Of a stretch of DNA of 64,000 bases, positions 12,687-25,029 are shown one piece after another. This stretch comes from Sporodiniella umbellata. Lineage: Eukaryota > Mucoromycota > Mucoromycetes > Mucorales > Rhizopodaceae. Below the pieces are notes generated by a model, which searched no databases, was not told the origin of the DNA, and saw only the letters and a list, made by a program, of their open reading frames with translations. A program made the translations under genes and the position numbers. Numbering within the stretch: position 1 is the first letter of the stretch; every line of letters begins with the position of its first letter. The stretch is from NCBI GenBank assembly GCA_025677835.1, contig JAIXMR010000005.1, forward strand, positions 124,001 through 188,000, written 5' to 3'.

Positions 12687-13700
12687 TTAACATAAATCGT
12701 CAAAACTATCTTTACGTATGTCAAATAGCCTTCCTAGGTCTTTGCCTGCTCTTATCAAACGAATGCTTTTGAAGGCGTTTCCGTTAGGGCGTTTATCTTT
12801 CGTCACCTTGCCTTGATAGTCTAGTATTTTAGTTTCTAGGGCAGTAGGTGTCTCAAACTCGTGGTATGTTTCATCATCTAACTGGATAGTAATCCCTGAC
12901 AGGCCGCTGGCTTCAAGTACTGTCATTGTTTTGGATACCACCGTTTTAGAGGCACTAAAATTACGTTTATAAATTATTATATCATCCTGGCGTATCAGTC
13001 CCTTTCGACACATGTCCTTTAATGTATAGTTTTTCGAATCTCTAAAAAGCACAAAGGCATTAGAGAAGCAAAAGCTTTTTTTTTTTTGGTGCTCAATGCT
13101 TACCCTGCCACGTTGTTTATCTTTTCTTTATCTGTTACGTCACTGCTATTGACGCTCGAAGGCTTTTCCTAAATAATGATGAGAGTCAGCCAGAAAGCTT
13201 GCAATATACCTTTGCTATTTTTGCTTTTTTGGCTCTGGGCTTTGCCTTTGGTTTCAAGTCTGTCTCCGGTTGACTAATTAAGGATTCTCCCTGATTTAAT
13301 AAGGTTTGCCACTCTGACAACGTACTACAAAATACGGGGTTTTCTTTTTTTGAAAAAAGAGAGGGAGAGACTGCCAAAGTACTTGGGTAAAGCTCAACAT
13401 TTGAGTCTATAAAAGGAAAAAACGGAAAAGGCTCTCCTTTCTTATGCTCTGACAATATTTGAAAATCAAATATAGACTGCAGATTGGTAATTAACAACAG
13501 AAAAAAGGGACCTGTCTTCATGTATTTACCTGAAAGCTGTCAGCAGCTAAAGGGTCATAGAAAACTGGGTACGATTCTTCCGAGTTTAGATAGTTATGAC
13601 GCGCTCTTTTATACAGGTGGTCTTCTGTGTAGCAAGTATCTGTTTCAATCGCATTGAAATCCTGTTCAAATTCTCTCTTCATTGGGAATGGGCTAAACAT
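12687..13700 (-). CDS. Hypothetical nuclear-type protein with RAMA-like C-terminal domain
   Basis: Four exons, 13700-13530, 13476-13210, 13168-13104 and 13041-12687, join in frame to 285 aa. Start at the ATG at 13700; upstream in the same frame is only low-complexity Phe/Leu. The N-terminal half is acidic and unstructured-looking, followed by a basic Lys/Ala stretch (PKAKPRAKKAKIAK) near residue 140 that could be a nuclear localisation signal or DNA contact. Residues about 180-275 (TLKDMCRKGLIRQDDIIIYK, then a Phe-Glu-Thr-Pro-Thr-Ala-Leu-Glu segment and Asn-Gly-Asn-Ala-Phe-Lys) resemble the RAMA fold known from DNA-modification and chromatin proteins. The domain call is tentative, and the function is not recognised. 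Confidence 0.65.
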
Positions 13701-14599
13701 TGGTATGTACAATAGTAATGATAAAAACAAAAGAAAGTTAAAAAAAAAAAGAGATAAAAGAAAAAAAAAAGCAGCAAAAAAAAAGGGAAAAATAAAAAAC
13801 TTTAAAAAAAAGTCAAAAAGGCTATATAAACAAACCAAGTGGTTTAAGGGGCTTATTGAATAAAGTTTATAAAACAAGAAAGAAAACAAAAGAATAAGAC
13901 ATAACATAAAAAAACTTCAGCTTTTTGGATTCAAGTTGCTTTCTTTTTTTCTCTCTCTCCTCTGCTTTCGTCTTTTTGCTTAGTTTGTGAGACGTTGTAG
14001 TCTTTTGGGAGTATAAACAAAAGGTGATACGAACCAGTGCATAAAGCTACGTTAAGGCTCCGTTTCAACAAGGAAGTTGTGTGTTTAAAAACAATGACAT
14101 GATACCTTCAAAGAATAAGTAGTGTGGCTCTTCAATACTGTGCATCACTATCAAAGCACACAAAGAACAAAAATAAAAACAAACGGGCGCTTTAGGCTTA
14201 CAAAGAAAAAGAAAAAGGGAGGCAAAATGACAGCTTCAGTAATTTATGTCTGTTTCTTACTTTGTTTAAATTAAAAACTAGAAAAATAAACAAATGGTTT
14301 TTTTCATCTCCCTTTTTTTTTTGTTTTTATTTATTTGTCCCAAAAAAAGAGATTTAGAATCTTATTTTTGTAACACTCGGCTCTATGTACTTTGCTAATC
14401 AGTACAACAAATCATTACTCTGGTTGAATTCGGTTGCAAACAGTTACTTGTCTTCTAAATTTCATGAGACTCGTAGCCTCTTTAAAAGCCCTTTTTAAGG
14501 GGTTAGTACATCTGAAGCTAGAAAAGGCGACAATAAACATATAAAAAGACACTCTACTATTTAATTCTTTTTAAGAAAAAAAAAAAGAAAAAAAAATAT
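13701..14599. other. A/T-tract-rich intergenic spacer
   Basis: 900 bp with dense A runs (13738-13810) and T runs. It holds the upstream region of the RAMA-like gene and the 3' end of the tyrosyl-tRNA synthetase gene. No gene is supported. Confidence 0.5.
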
Positions 14600-15851
14600 T
14601 TATTCTTCCTTCTTTTCTTCATTTGCCTCGCCTTCATTAGTAGCAGCAGCGGCCTTAGCAGCTAATGCAGCAGCCCTCTCAGCCTTCTTTTTATCTTTCT
14701 TTTCCTTTTTTGGGTTGACTTTTTCTACTGGTTTGGGAGCAGGATAGGCTAATTCTGCTATTTTTTGGAATTCAGGATCTTCCCAAGCCTTGCGAATAGG
14801 ATCCAACAATTCGTTAATAGCAGCAATCACACCAGCCTTCAAATCTCCGGGGTGCACTTTCTTATCAGCAAAGTCTTTTTCTAAGTCTTCAAACTTTTCA
14901 TAAACTGTGTTACCACCGTATTGTTCAGGACGAATTGTAGTGAATGTGGGCTTATTTCCGTTCAAAGACTTTAAAGGAAACCAGACAGACTTGACAAACG
15001 AAAGAATGCCATTTTCTTCAATATTGCCTTCTTCACAGAAAGCTTTTTTGATCTTTTTTGTCACATCTTTGGCACTATCCAAGAAATCAATCTTTGAATC
15101 AGGGTCGGATGCAGACATTTTAGATCCTGCTAAACCGGGTACCATAGGATTCATTAAATGAATACGCTTCTTGTAACCCAACTGTGGCATATATTTCTCA
15201 GCCATAACAAAGATTTTGCGTTGATCCACACCGCCAAATTGTGCATCGACTTTCAAATATTCTTCATCCAAAGCTTGCATACCGGGATACAAAAGACCGG
15301 ACAAGAGAGGAGAGGATACTTGCTTAACAACTTCAGCACCAGCTTTCTTAGCGTCATGTTCGGTAATCATAGCACATAGACGGAAGTTATCCATCGTATA
15401 TTCTTTACTCAATTCATAGCTGGAACCGATTACAAACTTGAGCTTATCAATAGGAACACCCAAGGAGCTCAATACAGTTTTGATCATCTGTTCATAATAT
15501 TTGACACGGTGTTGGACAAGCTCCAAAGGTGCTTTCATATTGTCCAAAAAGGCGTGCAGATCAGCCAAAAGAACGGTCATCTACAAAACCAAACATTTAG
15601 AGAGAAAGAAAAAAGAAAACACTTGCAATTCGTCTGTTCTTGATCTTGCTTACCTCTACACCAGCAGACAAAAAGTCAGCAATCTTGGACATAGGTACGA
15701 AATAGCCAATATGAGGACGGCCAGTGGGTGCAGTACCCCAGTACATCTTCAAATCTCTTTCATTCAATATTTTTTGGAGTTCATCAGTACCAAGAACTTC
15801 CTGGAGATTACGTGTAATAAGGCTGTGTTTTTCTTCGGGTGTAAGAGACAT
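14600..15851 (-). CDS. Tyrosyl-tRNA synthetase, cytosolic
   Basis: Two exons, 15851-15654 and 15580-14600, give 392 aa (yeast Tys1 394). It is a class Ic synthetase that attaches tyrosine to tRNA-Tyr. The HIGH-type motif is seen as [10 protein letters not shown] near residues 42-51, and the KMSKS loop as KMSAS at 220-224, as in eukaryotic/archaeal enzymes. The anticodon-binding region precedes a Lys/Ala/Glu-rich tail of about 60 residues ([20 protein letters not shown]) like the charged C-terminal extension of fungal and animal forms. There is no mitochondrial presequence, so it is cytosolic. The intron falls after Gly-Val-Glu and is in phase 0. Confidence 0.95.
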
Positions 15852-16618
15852 TTTTTATGTAAAATATTTCTGAAAAAAATATGTGTAATATATAGGTGAG
15901 TCATCTTTGCCCGTACAACGACAACCACGGTATACAAGCCACATTTTTATGGAGCTTGGTTGACCATCGAAAACAGCATCTCAAGATAAAAATAAAGAAT
16001 AAAAACCACCAAAAGGCATACAGAGTACTCGTCAAATTCAAAAGCTCCTCACTTGCTTTTGTTAGTGACAGGTGACAATCATACAAAAGGTCTTGCGTAT
16101 TCTAACCATGTTTTCATTGTTTGATATCGATCTGAGTCATTTTTTTTAAAACTGAACTTATTTCTCAAGACTGAGCTAGTAGTTTTAAATGCTCATAGTA
16201 ATTGGGTGAACCTTTACACTTCGCTCAGTCTAAAAGTGTTGGTTTACAAAAATCGTCTTTCAATTTTTTTTTTGGCTTTAAATACACTTTAAAGTTGCTC
16301 TGATATTTAAACAAGTATTTTTTTAGACCTTGTTCGAAGCAGTGACTCACTTTAAAATAGCTGGCTCATTTCAAAAGGAGTTTAACAATTTCAAATTCAG
16401 TAGATATGTACAGTATTTTAACTTAAAATTGAGACGATTTGTGATTTTTTTGGATGATTTTAGTCAATCAAACTTAAATGAACGTGATTATTTTTTAGAC
16501 GAGTGTGATATTATTTCGGATGTAATTACTAATTAAACGTTGGAGACAAGTACTTTAGCTATTTCAACTCAACTTCTCCTTCTATACATCGACCCCAGTA
16601 ACTTTCAGCGTATTATGT
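15852..16618. other. Intergenic spacer
   Basis: AT-rich DNA upstream of the synthetase gene and downstream of the transposase relic. No gene is supported; open frames are short and non-conserved. Confidence 0.5.
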
Positions 16619-17772
16619 TCAGTTTTGACAATCGGTGACGGTAAATTGTTTATAAGTTTTAGCAATACGAGCTGTAAGCATATCGAGTGGATTCCTTCCT
16701 ATGTTTTTCTTGATCTTGGACCAGCATTTTTTGATAGGGTTTAAAAAGGATGAGTATGGGGCATGAATAGTGGCTTTTAGCCGCTTTGATTGATTGCGTC
16801 TATTATAAAACGAGAGTGATGGATCCGACAGTTGTCCATAGCAATAAAAATACCTTTTTTTATCTAAAATATCCATTACTGATTCCATGAATTTGACAAT
16901 GTGGTAAGCCGTTATACCTTTTTAAGTTGGATCCGCTTCGATTCACTTTTGCTCCCAGCTTTTCTTCTTCTTTTTGAAGGATATGATTCAGGAAACTCTT
17001 TTTTAATTAGCAATGCGTCCGATTTCTTCAAGGATTCAACTTTTGAAAAACAAACGGTGTCAAAGGAAGATATAAAACCAATAGTGCCAATATTTACGCC
17101 TTTCTTTGTACGAGCTTTGACAATTGCTGGATCTCCTACCTTCGACCAAGCACGACTTCTCATTAATTGTGAGTGGAAGCCTGTCTCATCAATAAAGATA
17201 CAACTCTCACTAAAAATTACGCATGCAGCTTTCCGATGATTGACTATATTGAAATGAAATTCAAGAGTTTTTGGAGCATTACGCTCCACAGTATATTTTG
17301 TAGATTGCTTGAGCGACGTTGAACACTTCTCTCGGATATGTTTATACAGGCCAGAATAGATATCTCAAGACCACTAAAATATTCACAAAACTCTAGTCTT
17401 GCCTCCTCAAGAACAATTGAGGGGCTGTTATCAAATAACTCGATCAATAAGGCCGAATGTTGTGGAAACAGTTTTTTGGTCCTCGTTCAAGTGCCTTAGA
17501 AATGTTGCCAGGGAGTACAGAACCGTCCCCAGCGTTAAAATCATCTAGTAGTTTGTAAGCTCTGCTACAGGGTATGCTGTATTGCTCTGCTGTCTTTGTT
17601 ATGTCAGTCCATCCTCTTGGATCATTCAAACGAACCGCTCAATTTGGCCCTGACCGTATTTCTTATACTTTGCAGCTGGTTTGATAGTAATTTCTTGAAA
17701 AGCTTCAACAAGATTTTCTATCACTTCCTCTATTTCAGATGATTGAAGTTCAGGTATGGGGATTGTATCCAT
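16619..17772 (-). pseudogene. Decayed Tc1/IS630-like (DDE_3) transposase
   Basis: Reading minus-strand frames from 17772 down gives a transposase broken by several frameshifts. The N-terminal part begins MDTIPIPELQSSEIEEVIEN, then a helix-turn-helix segment (PRGWTDITKTAEQYSIPCSR). The middle contains the DDE_3 signature IFIDETGFHSQLMRSRAWSK. The C-terminal part has YSSFLNPIKKCWSKIKKNIG, matching the usual P-Y-S-P-F-L-N-P-I-E block with the catalytic Glu changed to Lys. The second catalytic Asp region is shifted out of frame. It is an inactive relic; terminal repeats were not found by eye. Confidence 0.85.
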
Positions 17773-20228
17773 ATCAATTAACTCAAGTTCAAAAAAGTAC
17801 TTGGTTGGGGCTTTTTTAAAGTTCTGTCGTCAATTAACGATAGATTTTGGTTTAACGGGGGGTTTTTTTTTTTGATAAAATCAACACATCAAGCTTCTGC
17901 AATTATTTTACAAACCAGACCTTCAAATTGTCGAAGCAAAGTATTTTGGATCCGATTGATCCAATCCTGAAGCTCAAGCCGCTCCAGAAATGATTTATGA
18001 GACCTGTTTATCAGGCTTTTTTTTTTCATTTGGAGTAAACAATGTCAATGCCTGTCGCTTGACTAGGTTCTCAAGAGTGAGTTTCGCAGTATACAGTGCA
18101 GAGTGCGTATTCCCGATTGTGCTTGCATATCATTCTACAGCCATTAGACTTCGTTTTTTATATTTAGTCCGAGTAAGGAGTGGTACATTGATAGTATTAA
18201 AGTTGGACTACAAAACGCTTTCTCTATCCATCGATAAATTGCCATAAACAAGGCGCCATGACAGTTGCTCTCATAATACGGCTGGCATGTCAAAGATATA
18301 CAATCATTATTTAAACAGGCGATGAATTGGCCTCTACATACAAAAAGCGAAAGCAATCTAACATAGAATAAAATGTATCGATTACTGTTTCAATAGGTAA
18401 AACAAGCTACAAAGCGCTTCTTGCGACGCGCTTAAAATTTAACACTGTCTTTTTTTTTTTTTTTTTTGGCAAATAGTAGAGCATGTCACTAGTACAGAGG
18501 TATCAGATCAACAACCCAATGTCTGCACTAAGTATTGGATTTCGGCTGATGTAAAAACCAGTGCACAGCCCATCACACTTATACTGACTTTCAAGGTAAT
18601 AAAAATTAGAGAAAAAAAAAATTAAAGCGCAAATAGTACCATAGTTTCCTTTGCAGTCTGCTGTTGCTGTTGGCTATTCCTATATCGATTTTTTTCTTTT
18701 ACGTTAAAACATTCTAGCTTTTACCTGTTTTCAAGTGAAAATCAAAAACAGGCACCATCAATCATTTTCTATCCTAAAAACTTTCCCCTTACACAAAGTT
18801 CCCCGTTTCCGATCCTCAGATCTTGACTGGTTGCTGAAAAATATTTTGGCGAGCTGGCATACTATTTTAGGCACGCGACGTGTGATTTATAGTACTCTTA
18901 TAAAGAGATTTCTGCCGCATCACATTGAGCCATACAGCTCTTGTCTATTTATTTTTACCCAATCGATCAGATAGGTCCAGATGACAACATACATTTTGTG
19001 TATTTGTGCCCTTTCAAACGCTAGTTATGAGGGTACACTTAGGATATGTACTTTGACAAAACGTTCGGTTGTATCCTACTTCATAAAGCAATTTACACCC
19101 TGAAACTCCAAATAGGATGTCCCCTACTCTGTACATGCTCTACCATACTAACAATGTGGTCACCGCACTGGCGCCTGATCTTTTATAGCAATATTTCAGT
19201 CCCTAGCCAACTCCGGACATGAACTATTAAATTAGCCCAACCCGAATAGCTTCTCTGACTGTAGAAACTTATTGTTAATCCTTTGGACTATAGATACTGT
19301 AATTTAAATTTGCCCTAAAAAAAAAGAAACAATGAATATACTCCTACCTTACATCACGACGCCACTCCATAAAGAGTACCAAAACAAATAGGGGGTATGC
19401 CTTTCACCTTTGCTTCCCATAAATCAACCATTGTCTTTTTTGGTATCTTTTCATCTGCAAGTTTTGGCCACAACAACAGTTCCCTCCTTTTTTTTTTTTT
19501 TTGGCGGTATCTTCATAGTGGTAATAGCAGCGAGATCCATTTTTTCTAAACCCAGAGCTAAAGTATGAGTAGGTTACTACAGTAACAAGAAAGGAGTTTG
19601 AAATGTCTATTTTGTACTGGCAAAAGAGATAAGAGTGGTAGAAATACACCTCAAAAATTTAATTTCACTAAATTAAATGCCACGTTTCATATAGTCGTCA
19701 AGGGGTTTACGTACTTTAGTTTTTCTAGTGTGAAAATTCTAGGCTTTTTTTTTTGGGGGAATTACTAAAGCTATCGGATTCAATAAAGCATAATGATTAA
19801 AATCCGCACTACAAAAAAGAATAAAAACCCGCGGGGCTACCGAGAGAACACTGAGAATCAATAAGCATAGCGACGAAAAAACCTGTGGTACAAATTGCCT
19901 GAGTTGCTACAAATTTGGTAAAAACAAATAAGTGATAAAGTTTGCAACTACTGGAGCTTTACTGCCTTTTTCTGTAATGAAAGGAGCCCCCAAAAAGAAA
20001 AAAGAAACAGAAATCACCTTTACCACGTGTCAAACTATTGAACACATTATAGATTAAAAGGTTTATGCCTTTTATTTTTCTCCCTTTTCTTTTGTTTTAA
20101 ACCTCACTAATTCAAGAGGCGTCGGGCTATTCCCACTTGAAATATATTTTGCTAGCTCCAAGCCTGTTGATATAAATTCCTATACATAATTTAATACTCA
20201 CATATCCTGGATACCCTTTAACTAATCA
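17773..20228. other. Intergenic region with mobile-element debris
   Basis: 2.5 kb without an intact gene. It contains the decayed frame at 17889-18330 and a plus-strand stretch at about 18735-18974. The latter has a protein-like segment (FRSSDLDWLLKNILASWHTI, then LGTRRVIYSTLIKRFL) faintly recalling the C-terminus of non-LTR retrotransposon reverse transcriptases; that assignment is weak. The rest holds only homopolymer runs. Confidence 0.4.
17889..18330 (-). pseudogene. Decayed open frame, possibly mobile-element or host gene remnant
   Basis: Immediately upstream of the transposase relic, the minus strand reads as protein-like sequence with one or two stops and a frame change at an A run. 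It includes segments such as HSALYTAKLTLENLVKRQAL and SFLERLELQDWINRIQNTLL, ending at the TGA at 17889-17891. The composition is sense-like rather than random, but I recognise no family. It could be an unrelated dead gene or part of an older mobile element. Confidence 0.3.
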
Positions 20229-21974
20229 ATGGACATCAGCAGCCCTCAACCTGAAGCCTTTTCAAATGTTTTGATGAAAGGAACTTCTGTTAATACAGAT
20301 CACCTTCAATCACTGCATCACATTGTCGACATTCCATTAAACAAACCAGAGGATTGTTTTTTACTTTCCAAAAAGCAAAGCAGTCGGCGGTCTATGCTTT
20401 CAACTTCTTCAGGCGAAACAGATAAAGATCTTTTTACTTTCTCGTCTCTATCCAATTATACAAACATGACCATTGATGAGGAAGAGAATGTATCAGACCT
20501 AAATCGCCAGATAGAAGAGCTCCAAAATCAATTGTCGGCTACTCAAGAACGCAACAAACATCTGGAAACCACCTGGAGTTCTGCGAAGCAAGACTATACG
20601 GCTTCTATCCAACATTTGCTTGAAATACAGACCACGCAAGACGAGTTGGTCAACGTGCTAGAAGACCGATATGCACAAATTCAAAACCAATATACAAAAA
20701 CATCCTCCCAGGCTACCCGTGACTTTGAACGGCTTAATATAGAAAAGCGCCAGTGGCCACAAATATTAGCTGTAATTGAAAAGATGTTGTCAAAGCAAGA
20801 TCAAGTCTCTTCCAAGGCTGTTGAAGGCTTAGAGAATATAAAACTGAGATGGTCTAGCCAAGAGGGAGAGGATGAGGAAACAGAGGATATACAAACAGAG
20901 CAGGCCAACTTTTTACGCGCTCAGAGAGACAGATTTTACCACCAGTGGAAACAGCAAACCCAGCAGTCAGAAAAGGCCCAAAAAGCCCTGGAGCAGGAAA
21001 TTCAGCATAGCAAGATGCTTAATAGAAAAATAAAAGATTTAGAGAGCAACCTTGAGATCAGCCAGGAGCTGCTCAAACAACAAGATACCTCTGGAAGGAT
21101 CCATAAACTTGAAGTTGAGATTGATAAAGTTAGACAATACAACCGCCGAGAACAAGAGGCGTTTGAAAAAAGCCAGAGAGGAAGCCAAAACGAGATACAT
21201 TCACTTAAACAGACCTTGTCTCAGCAAACAGACACCATTCGATCACTACAGTCCACCACAAGGATACTTCATCAACAGCTCAGCAATAGTATAGACAAGA
21301 AGGATAACGAACTAGCCCCAAAAATTTTGGAGTGTAACAGTAGCAGCATCAGTCTTGTTTCTACTTATGGTGATACAGATCTCATAGCTTTGAAAGAAAA
21401 GATCGAGCAGGAGGAAAAAATCGAAAGTCTTTGCCTAGAAAATGCCCAGCTCAAGACTACTTTAAAAAATATGGAACGGCAAACATCCAATGAGCGACTC
21501 CAATTAACACAGAGAATAAAAACTTTAGAGGCATCGCACCACTACCATCAAAGGAATAGTCAAGAGCTACCTGACCATTGTCGTACAGGCCTACAAAAAC
21601 GCAACTCAACAAGTTTCTCCAAATCAAGCTCTAAAATGTCCAGGTCTAGATCGAACTCGTCTGTCCGGCCGTTAATACCAGTTTCACCTATGAGTCCGTG
21701 CCAGGATAAGCATATGCCTACCACTCCAAGAGAGGACAGCCTCGGCCACTTGGAACTTAAGCTTCTACAGCAACAGTCTGATATCACTACACTCACAGAT
21801 CAGCAAGCGCTTTCTGACCGTAAGCTAAAGTCAGCTACTGATCAAATAGGTCGAATGGACAAAAAGCTAAAGGAAGAAACAGAGCTCAGGCTAAGGGCTG
21901 AAAAAACACGTAGAATATTGGAAAAAAAATATGAGGAGGCAATGAATAAAAAGAGCAAATATTCATGCTTTTAA
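20229..21974 (+). CDS. Long coiled-coil protein, function unknown
   Basis: A single-exon frame of 581 aa starting at the first ATG after the TATA-rich upstream region. The N-terminal 85 residues are Ser/Thr-rich and probably disordered. From about residue 88 (VSDLNRQIEELQNQLSATQE) to 435 the sequence is heptad-rich coiled coil dominated by Gln, Glu, Lys and Leu. A Ser/Arg-rich hinge (about 455-500, with Ser-Arg-Ser-Arg-Ser and Pro-rich stretches) is followed by a final coiled coil to the end. No enzymatic motif, signal peptide or membrane segment is visible. It is likely a cytoskeletal, septin/bud-site or centrosomal scaffold, but that is inference from architecture only. It lies 95 bp upstream of KRR1 on the same strand. 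Confidence 0.75.
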   Translation: MDISSPQPEAFSNVLMKGTSVNTDHLQSLHHIVDIPLNKPEDCFLLSKKQSSRRSMLSTSSGETDKDLFTFSSLSNYTNMTIDEEENVSDLNRQIEELQNQLSATQERNKHLETTWSSAKQDYTASIQHLLEIQTTQDELVNVLEDRYAQIQNQYTKTSSQATRDFERLNIEKRQWPQILAVIEKMLSKQDQVSSKAVEGLENIKLRWSSQEGEDEETEDIQTEQANFLRAQRDRFYHQWKQQTQQSEKAQKALEQEIQHSKMLNRKIKDLESNLEISQELLKQQDTSGRIHKLEVEIDKVRQYNRREQEAFEKSQRGSQNEIHSLKQTLSQQTDTIRSLQSTTRILHQQLSNSIDKKDNELAPKILECNSSSISLVSTYGDTDLIALKEKIEQEEKIESLCLENAQLKTTLKNMERQTSNERLQLTQRIKTLEASHHYHQRNSQELPDHCRTGLQKRNSTSFSKSSSKMSRSRSNSSVRPLIPVSPMSPCQDKHMPTTPREDSLGHLELKLLQQQSDITTLTDQQALSDRKLKSATDQIGRMDKKLKEETELRLRAEKTRRILEKKYEEAMNKKSKYSCF

Positions 21975-22035
21975 GATGTAATATGTGACTACTTTTCGGT
22001 ATTAAGCCACTTTGAGCTACTATGATTTGCATTGA

Positions 22036-23172
<1,137 letters not shown>

Positions 23173-24462
23173 ACAATGCTTTCTTTTTTTTTCTTGAAAC
23201 AACAATTCAAAACACAAGTTTTATGAACACAGTCTCAACGGGTATATTGGTGCAGCAATACTGTAGCAGTACACTGCGGTCCCTAACCGAACGTTTTCTT
23301 TGTAATTGTGCATGAGACTGGAAGGTCGGCTAGAGCCAGACATTGTGTCCAAACTCAGGGCCACGACATATTTATAAAACGGCCTAAACGACTACTTAAT
23401 AAACACCACCTAGTTTTTGAAGTCTTGTTTAGTTTTTCTTTTTTTTTTTTTTTGCCTTTTAAACTATTTATCGTTGTGGTGTTTTTTATTTTTAGTGGTC
23501 TATTATGCCTCTTGAGTAGCTCAATATACAATTTTAAACGCAAAATAAATCCTAAACCAGTTTTGAAGTTTATCGAAAACATAGTAGGGTTAAAATATAG
23601 CTTGCATTCATATGGCTACTATATGGTAGTTTGTAAGCTATTTTTCTTCAATTTCTCTGACCTTCTGTAAAATATAAAAGATTGGTCCGAAGAATTAAGG
23701 TAAAACGTTTGGGATTCATATTTTTACAGATAGTTTTCTCTCTCTCTTTAGTAACGATAGTACTACTGTATAAATGTCTTCCTATTAGGACAACTGTAAA
23801 GCACTTGATACCTAATCCTAAAGTGTCATTGGCTCTCAACTTTTTTTGATTTTTTTCCAAAGAGATATGGCTATGCGTGTGTTGGATAATGTAACATTGG
23901 ATAAACAACTTTAGTAATGCAAAAGAAAGAGAATGAAGTTGTTATTGCACCTTGTTTTATTGCTACAACTGCTTTAGAAATATAAATCTCCACGCATCAG
24001 TAAAATATCTGCCTTAACACCAGTTTACAGTAATTTGAGGCTGTTGGAGCCATTTTTTTCACAAAAAAAAAACCCCTACTTTTCTCCTGTTTTCTGTCGA
24101 TAGTAAAAAAATACCCTTTTTTTTTTTTTTTTTTTTAGATGTATTTCAAGATATAGTAAACTCAAAGTTCTGCAGATAACTTTCAAACAGTCATTCGATT
24201 CGTCAACTAGCTTACTTGGCTTATGCAGATAGAAAGATCGACCTTCTTTTGTTTTTGCCAATCGCAAACAGACATAATAAATGCACGTTGTGGACACTCA
24301 ATAGATGTTTAAAGACAACAGCATACACCTTATTCCATACTTAATCACAAAATAAGTAATTCTGCCCTAAAAAAAAAAAAAACAATACTAAAGGGATTTA
24401 AACCACACTGATGATCAAAAACAAAAGACCACAGTAGGGAGTATGGCAGGTTCAAAAGTTAT
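23173..24462. other. Intergenic spacer between convergent genes
   Basis: 1.3 kb between the 3' ends of KRR1 and gatC. It contains T runs near 23438-23453 and 24117-24136. A slightly GC-richer patch at 23235-23360 has no tRNA, rRNA or protein signature that I can see. No gene is supported. Confidence 0.5.
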
Positions 24463-24933
24463 CTATTCTGAGCTAGGCATCGATCCTTTTACCACATAGA
24501 AATTCCCACTTTTCTTGGTTGCTTTTGAGAGTAATTTCCGACCATTCGCTCTATCTTCCTCTATCTGTTCGTCAGAACGAAGCAGTATTCCAGTATTTTC
24601 TTTCCAAATGTGTGTCAAGGGCTCGACATGTCCAAAGTCTTGTTTTTTGATGTGTTCAGTAAACTGTGTCAGCTGATCTATTTCTTTTTTCAGATGCGAT
24701 GCTTCTTCTAGGGGTATGTTTAAACGCGAAAGATTGAGTAGATGCTTAAACTGTTCATCAGAAATTGTTTCTCCTAAAGGTTCCAATAAGGATTGTGTAG
24801 ACCACGTTGGCTTGATGGGCTAGATTGAACCGGTTTACAAAATAGTTTTACTTTAGATTATTATTACCAGTTCATGTTTGTCAACCGGTTGTTTTGTTGT
24901 TGCTATCGAACGTTTTACACAATGCCTGAACAT
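24463..24933 (-). CDS. gatC: Glutamyl-tRNA(Gln) amidotransferase subunit C, mitochondrial
   Basis: Two exons, 24933-24868 and 24819-24463, give 140 aa. GatC is the small subunit of the GatCAB complex that converts Glu-tRNA-Gln to Gln-tRNA-Gln in mitochondria. The short first exon encodes a basic presequence (MFRHCVKRSIATTKQP) expected for import. The second carries the GatC pattern: PTWSTQSLLEPLGETISDEQ, then HLLNLSRLNIPLEEASHLKK, QLTQFTEHIKKQDFGHVEPL and LLRSDEQIEEDRANGRKLLS, plus a C-terminal part ending near YVVKGSMPSSE. Start chosen at the ATG at 24933, since the downstream Met would remove the targeting sequence. Its start lies 96 bp from the stop of the chitin deacetylase gene. Confidence 0.88.
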
Positions 24934-25029
24934 TACTTATAAATAGCTTTGATAAGAACAGGAACTTTTAGTTTTATTACTCATTTTTTTTTTTTTTTTA
25001 ATGATATCTCTTTTTCTAAAAAGAAAAAT

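Noticed and set aside
13701..13907. Hydrophobic N-terminal extension of the RAMA-like protein (Phe/Leu-rich)
   Set aside because: It arises from T-rich promoter DNA on the coding strand; a membrane anchor is not credible for the rest of the protein.
16330..16536. 68-codon plus-strand frame upstream of the transposase relic
   Set aside because: Phe/Asp-rich with no recognisable motif, splice context or promoter; likely chance in AT-rich DNA.
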